This document shows positions 5,531 to 7,861 of a stretch of 7,861 nt of DNA, one piece after another. The position numbers and the translations under genes were made by a program. Every line of letters starts with the position of its first letter. Positions within the stretch are counted from its first letter, which is position 1. The DNA is from Candidatus Melainabacteria bacterium (GTDB taxonomy: Bacteria > Cyanobacteriota > Vampirovibrionia > Obscuribacterales > Obscuribacteraceae): assembly GCA_003175915.1 (NCBI GenBank), contig PSRH01000264.1, positions 1-7,861 on the forward strand. Direction: 5' to 3'. The notes under the pieces were generated by a model, which ran no database searches, was not told the origin of the DNA, and saw only the letters and a list, made by a program, of their open reading frames with translations.

Positions 5531-7069
5531 AAAAGCCTTCTCTAAAATCTGGAATGCCTTTTTCAACAAGGTACGATGGTGGGTCGGTTGTCTGACCATT
5601 CGCTTTTTGCGCACAGGCTCTGGTGATTTATTCGATTTACTTTCGGTCACTTGGTTTGTATCGGTCGGAGTAATTTCTGGCGCTGGCTTAGATGCTTCTG
5701 TTGCTTCGTGGAGCATGAATGGATTCTGAGCGCCATAAACATTCTTCGGACTGGCTACCACTGGTTCATTCGGCTTCAAGGACTGCCGTATGATTACCGG
5801 CGCATTGCTTTGTTGAGGCTTTTGACGAATCATACGGGTGGCTTTGTCTTCTTGTTCGATGCCCTGACGCTGGCCAATCTGGAAGGTCACGGCAAGCAAG
5901 CCAACCAAAAGAGTAAAGCAGCCAATTAAGAGAAGAAACTGTCGCCTGCCGAAATTAGACCACGACGTCTTTTGGCTTGGAGACACTTCCTTGACCGCCG
6001 GCGTCGCCGGCAGCGAAGCAGCCTCTTTAACTGGACTCGTCTCTTGCGGCGGTAGCGTGGCACCAAATTCGGTGCCGCCCTTTTTTAAACTTTCCTTTGC
6101 CTTATCCAGACAGGCCTTAAGTTCTGCCATCGACTGAAATCTGCCCGACGGCTCCTTTTCCAGGGCTTTGAGAACTATTTCTTCCACTTGAGTGGGGATA
6201 GTTAGCTCAGGACAAATCTCTCCGAATGATGTTGGCGGCGTAGTCGCTTGTTTGACAAAAATATCGAGGACATTGTCGCTCTCAAACAAGGGCCGTCCCG
6301 TGAGCGCCAGGTACATGACGCTACCGAGAGAATAAATGTCGGTTCGCGGGTCTAAAGACATGCCGCGACATTGTTCGGGACTCATGAACAGGGGACTGCC
6401 AAAGATTTCCCCGGTGCGAGTCAGCTGGCCCCCTTCCCCATCTGTGCGACCGAGCAGTTTGGCAATGCCAAAATCGACGATTTTGACAAAATCGGGCTGT
6501 CCCTCAAATTCGACCAGCATAATATTGCTGGGCTTCAGGTCGCGGTGAATGATCTGTTTGTCGTGGGCGTGCTTGAGAGCGGCACAAACCTGGCTGAATA
6601 TCCCTAAAGCCCTGAGGACATCCAGGCGCTGTTCTGCCTCCAGGACATCCTGCAGGCTAACACCAGCCAGATAATCCATAACCATGTATGGTTGACCTTG
6701 TTCGGAAATACCAAAGTCGTGGATGGTCAGAATATTCGGTACGTTAAGACTACTTGCCGCTTCGGCCTCCAGGCGAAATCTTTTTAGGGCATCGCCGCTG
6801 GAAACCATATGCTTATGAAGCACCTTGATGGCGACAGTCCTGTTTATCAGGCGGTGCCTGGCTTTGTAGACCAGGCCCATACCGCCCCCTCCAAGCACTT
6901 CGTTTATTTCATAACGACCATCCAGGACCGTCCCAACCAGGTCATCATGGCTAAGCGGGGTAAGACGCGTGCCGTCGTGAGGGCAAGTAGTGAAATTGCC
7001 CCCATACTCGTTGCTGCAAGTAATGCAGCCCATTTTCTTGATTGGTTCAGTATTGCTGCCGGTTGTCAC
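5528..7069 (-). CDS. Transmembrane serine/threonine protein kinase with N-terminal Cys-rich module
   Basis: This 513-residue Hanks-type kinase phosphorylates Ser/Thr of unknown partners. Residues 15-34 form a small zinc-ribbon-like knuckle, CxxC (C15, C18) plus CPHDG (C29, H31). The kinase domain runs from about 52 to 325: glycine loop GGGGMG at 60-65, K82 in AIKVL, HRDLKPSN at 175-182 with catalytic D177, DFG at 199-201, SPE at 230-232 and DIYSLG. All catalytic residues are present. A proline-rich linker leads to one membrane helix at about 378-396, then a 110-residue outer tail with no PASTA repeats, ending in a basic helix-like stretch (RTLLKKAFQILEKAF). The start is GTG at 7069: AAGG lies 7 nt upstream and an in-frame TGA (7070-7072) directly precedes it. 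ATG at 7033 is a less likely alternative. It forms an operon with the 182-residue protein downstream and is divergent from the 71-residue membrane protein. Confidence 0.93.
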   Translation of the reverse strand: MTTGSNTEPIKKMGCITCSNEYGGNFTTCPHDGTRLTPLSHDDLVGTVLDGRYEINEVLGGGGMGLVYKARHRLINRTVAIKVLHKHMVSSGDALKRFRLEAEAASSLNVPNILTIHDFGISEQGQPYMVMDYLAGVSLQDVLEAEQRLDVLRALGIFSQVCAALKHAHDKQIIHRDLKPSNIMLVEFEGQPDFVKIVDFGIAKLLGRTDGEGGQLTRTGEIFGSPLFMSPEQCRGMSLDPRTDIYSLGSVMYLALTGRPLFESDNVLDIFVKQATTPPTSFGEICPELTIPTQVEEIVLKALEKEPSGRFQSMAELKACLDKAKESLKKGGTEFGATLPPQETSPVKEAASLPATPAVKEVSPSQKTSWSNFGRRQFLLLIGCFTLLVGLLAVTFQIGQRQGIEQEDKATRMIRQKPQQSNAPVIIRQSLKPNEPVVASPKNVYGAQNPFMLHEATEASKPAPEITPTDTNQVTESKSNKSPEPVRKKRMVRQPTHHRTLLKKAFQILEKAF

Positions 7070-7088
7070 TCACACACCTTCGGCTGCC

Positions 7089-7125
7089 CTCGAACAGTTT
7101 GTGCCCAGGGTTCCCTGTCTCGAAC
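7089..7125. promoter_or_regulatory. Possible operator: paired CTCGAAC repeats around a palindrome
   Basis: In the divergent gap between the kinase and the 71-residue membrane protein, CTCGAAC occurs at 7089-7095 and again at 7119-7125. The copies are exactly 30 bp apart, about three helical turns, and flank the palindrome CAGGGTTCCCTG (7106-7117). An inverted relative TTCGAG is at 7168-7173. The arrangement resembles a binding site for a multimeric regulator, but chance is possible. A -10-like TATGAT (7157-7162) for the plus-strand gene has no good -35 box. Confidence 0.3.
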
Positions 7126-7209
7126 CATTCGTCCCGTTTAGAGTTACCAAAATAGTTATGATTCTCTTTCGAGCGGGTACTTTTTCCAGTAACTGTGGAG
7201 TATGCATCA

Positions 7210-7425
7210 ATGAGTAACGCGACCAAGTGGCTCTTGATAGCTTTCGTGATTTACTTCGTAGGTCATTTTATCTGGGATCACCTTGGCTTCAACGAAACAC
7301 GTGTCGAGGTAAATGAAAAGGGAGCAAAATACTTTATTGGCCCGCAGGCCAAGCAGCGCAACGACCAAGACGAGAAAGTGATGGATGCTGAGGAAGCGGC
7401 TGATCAACAATCGGGCGATCAATAA
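7210..7425 (+). CDS. Small single-pass membrane protein
   Basis: This 71-residue protein is not recognised. It has one N-terminal membrane helix at about 7-25 (WLLIAFVIYFVGHFIW), then a short polar domain and a strongly acidic, glutamine-rich tail (DEKVMDAEEAADQQSGDQ). The few charges before the helix leave orientation unclear. ATG at 7210 is preferred because TGGAG ends 9 nt before it; an in-frame GTG at 7195 overlaps that ribosome site and would add five residues. It is transcribed divergently from the kinase and convergently with the phosphorylase gene, whose stop codon is 13 bp beyond its own. Confidence 0.7.
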   Translation: MSNATKWLLIAFVIYFVGHFIWDHLGFNETRVEVNEKGAKYFIGPQAKQRNDQDEKVMDAEEAADQQSGDQ

Positions 7426-7435
7426 ACGAGATGGT

Positions 7436-7458
7436 CAATCACGCAGAAACGCTGATTG
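7436..7458. terminator. Weak hairpin at the convergent gene ends
   Basis: CAATCA (7436-7441) and TGATTG (7453-7458) can pair, with two further GC pairs inside after a bulged C and a 6-nt loop. It lies at the junction of the 71-residue gene and the phosphorylase stop. No T-run follows on either strand, so a terminator role is only possible. Confidence 0.2.
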
Positions 7459-7861
7459 GTTCGGAAGCCCACAAGATATGTCCGGTCTCGAACGGCGAAT
7501 TCTGATCGGGATGATACGGCAGAATGCGCACGGTAAAGCCGTGTTTACCACTTCTTAGATAGCGAATAGTTCCGGTGAACAAAATGGCAGAGCCTCTCCT
7601 TTCTTCTACCAGGGTCATGGGGGCAATTTCCCCCTTCTTGATGTCGCCGGTGGAGTCTGTCTTGCCATAATAAATTTGCACAGAAACGTCTTTAGGAGCG
7701 AGGTCGCCGAGCTGTACCCAGGCTCTCACTTCCATATCATCTCCAACCTTGACCATAGGCTTACTACTGGTTTCGATGGAGGCGATTTTGAGGTTGTGCC
7801 AGACGCTGTGTATGCGTTCCTTCCAGACGGATAGTCCTTTTGCTTTGCTGCATTCATCCTC
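7439..7861 (-). CDS. glgP: Alpha-glucan phosphorylase (GT35), C-terminal part only
   Basis: These 140 residues are the C-terminus of a gene that enters from the right edge. They match the end of bacterial alpha-glucan phosphorylases of the roughly 850-residue type, which release glucose-1-phosphate from glycogen or maltodextrin using pyridoxal phosphate. The order is LSVWKERIHSVWHNLKI, then a beta-sandwich tail with VRAWVQLGDLAPKDVSVQIYYG, GSAILFTGTIRYLRSGKHGFTVRILPYHP and SPFETGHILWASE. The catalytic and PLP-binding parts lie outside the window, so activity cannot be judged. An internal ATG at 7756 is not the start, because the frame stays open to the window edge with family-like residues. 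The stop is TGA at 7439-7441. Confidence 0.88.
   Translation of the reverse strand, partial: EDECSKAKGLSVWKERIHSVWHNLKIASIETSSKPMVKVGDDMEVRAWVQLGDLAPKDVSVQIYYGKTDSTGDIKKGEIAPMTLVEERRGSAILFTGTIRYLRSGKHGFTVRILPYHPDQNSPFETGHILWASEPISVSA

Noticed and set aside
7195..7197. GTG start for the small membrane protein
   Set aside because: It overlaps the TGGAG ribosome site that serves ATG 7210 and has no site of its own.
7207..7422. Minus-strand 71-codon frame opposite the small membrane protein
   Set aside because: The plus-strand frame has a better ribosome site and a clear membrane-helix-plus-acidic-tail design.
7439..7756. The 105-codon frame starting at ATG 7756 as a complete small gene
   Set aside because: The frame continues open to 7861 with residues fitting the phosphorylase family, so the ATG is internal.

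Overview
The window carries eight protein-coding genes on both strands, with base composition near balanced GC. Two genes run off the edges: a DnaK (Hsp70) gene off the left end and an alpha-glucan phosphorylase gene off the right end. The DnaK reads like cyanobacterial and Vampirovibrionia ('Melainabacteria') homologues (for example GIDLRKDRQALQRL and GGKEPNQSVNPDEVV). The window also has a membrane-anchored Ser/Thr kinase with an N-terminal CxxC module, and stem-loop repeats bounded by GTAGGGG/CCCCTAC. My best guess is a Vampirovibrionia or other cyanobacteria-related bacterium, perhaps of the Obscuribacterales. This is inferred from sequence feel, not from a search.

Layout: (1) 1-1640, minus strand, DnaK lacking about 90 C-terminal residues. 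(2) 1641-1980, a non-coding stretch with the dnaK ribosome site, a sigma70-like promoter, a small GNRA-type hairpin and a 50-bp perfect double-hairpin element. (3) 1981-2721, minus strand, a UlaG-like metallo-beta-lactamase-fold hydrolase that starts at TTG. (4) 2892-4502 and 4522-4899, plus strand, a probable two-gene operon: a secreted TIM-barrel/beta-sandwich protein and a small four-helix membrane protein. (5) 4910-4966, a second GTAG/CTAC-bounded double hairpin filling the gap between convergent genes. (6) 7069 down to 4970, minus strand, a two-gene operon: a transmembrane Ser/Thr kinase and an unrecognised 182-residue protein whose Shine-Dalgarno site overlaps the kinase stop codon. (7) 7070-7209, a divergent regulatory region. 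(8) 7210-7425, plus strand, a 71-residue single-pass membrane protein. (9) 7439-7861, minus strand, the C-terminus of a GT35 alpha-glucan phosphorylase.

The most unusual signal is the pair of double hairpins. Both are laid out as GTAG - hairpin - hairpin - CTAC, which is the geometry of REPIN elements mobilised by RAYT transposases. The hairpin arms differ between the copies, yet each arm keeps its own complementarity. The kinase operon, with its tightly coupled unknown partner, is the second lead. I saw no CRISPR array, tRNA, rRNA, phage gene or transposase gene.
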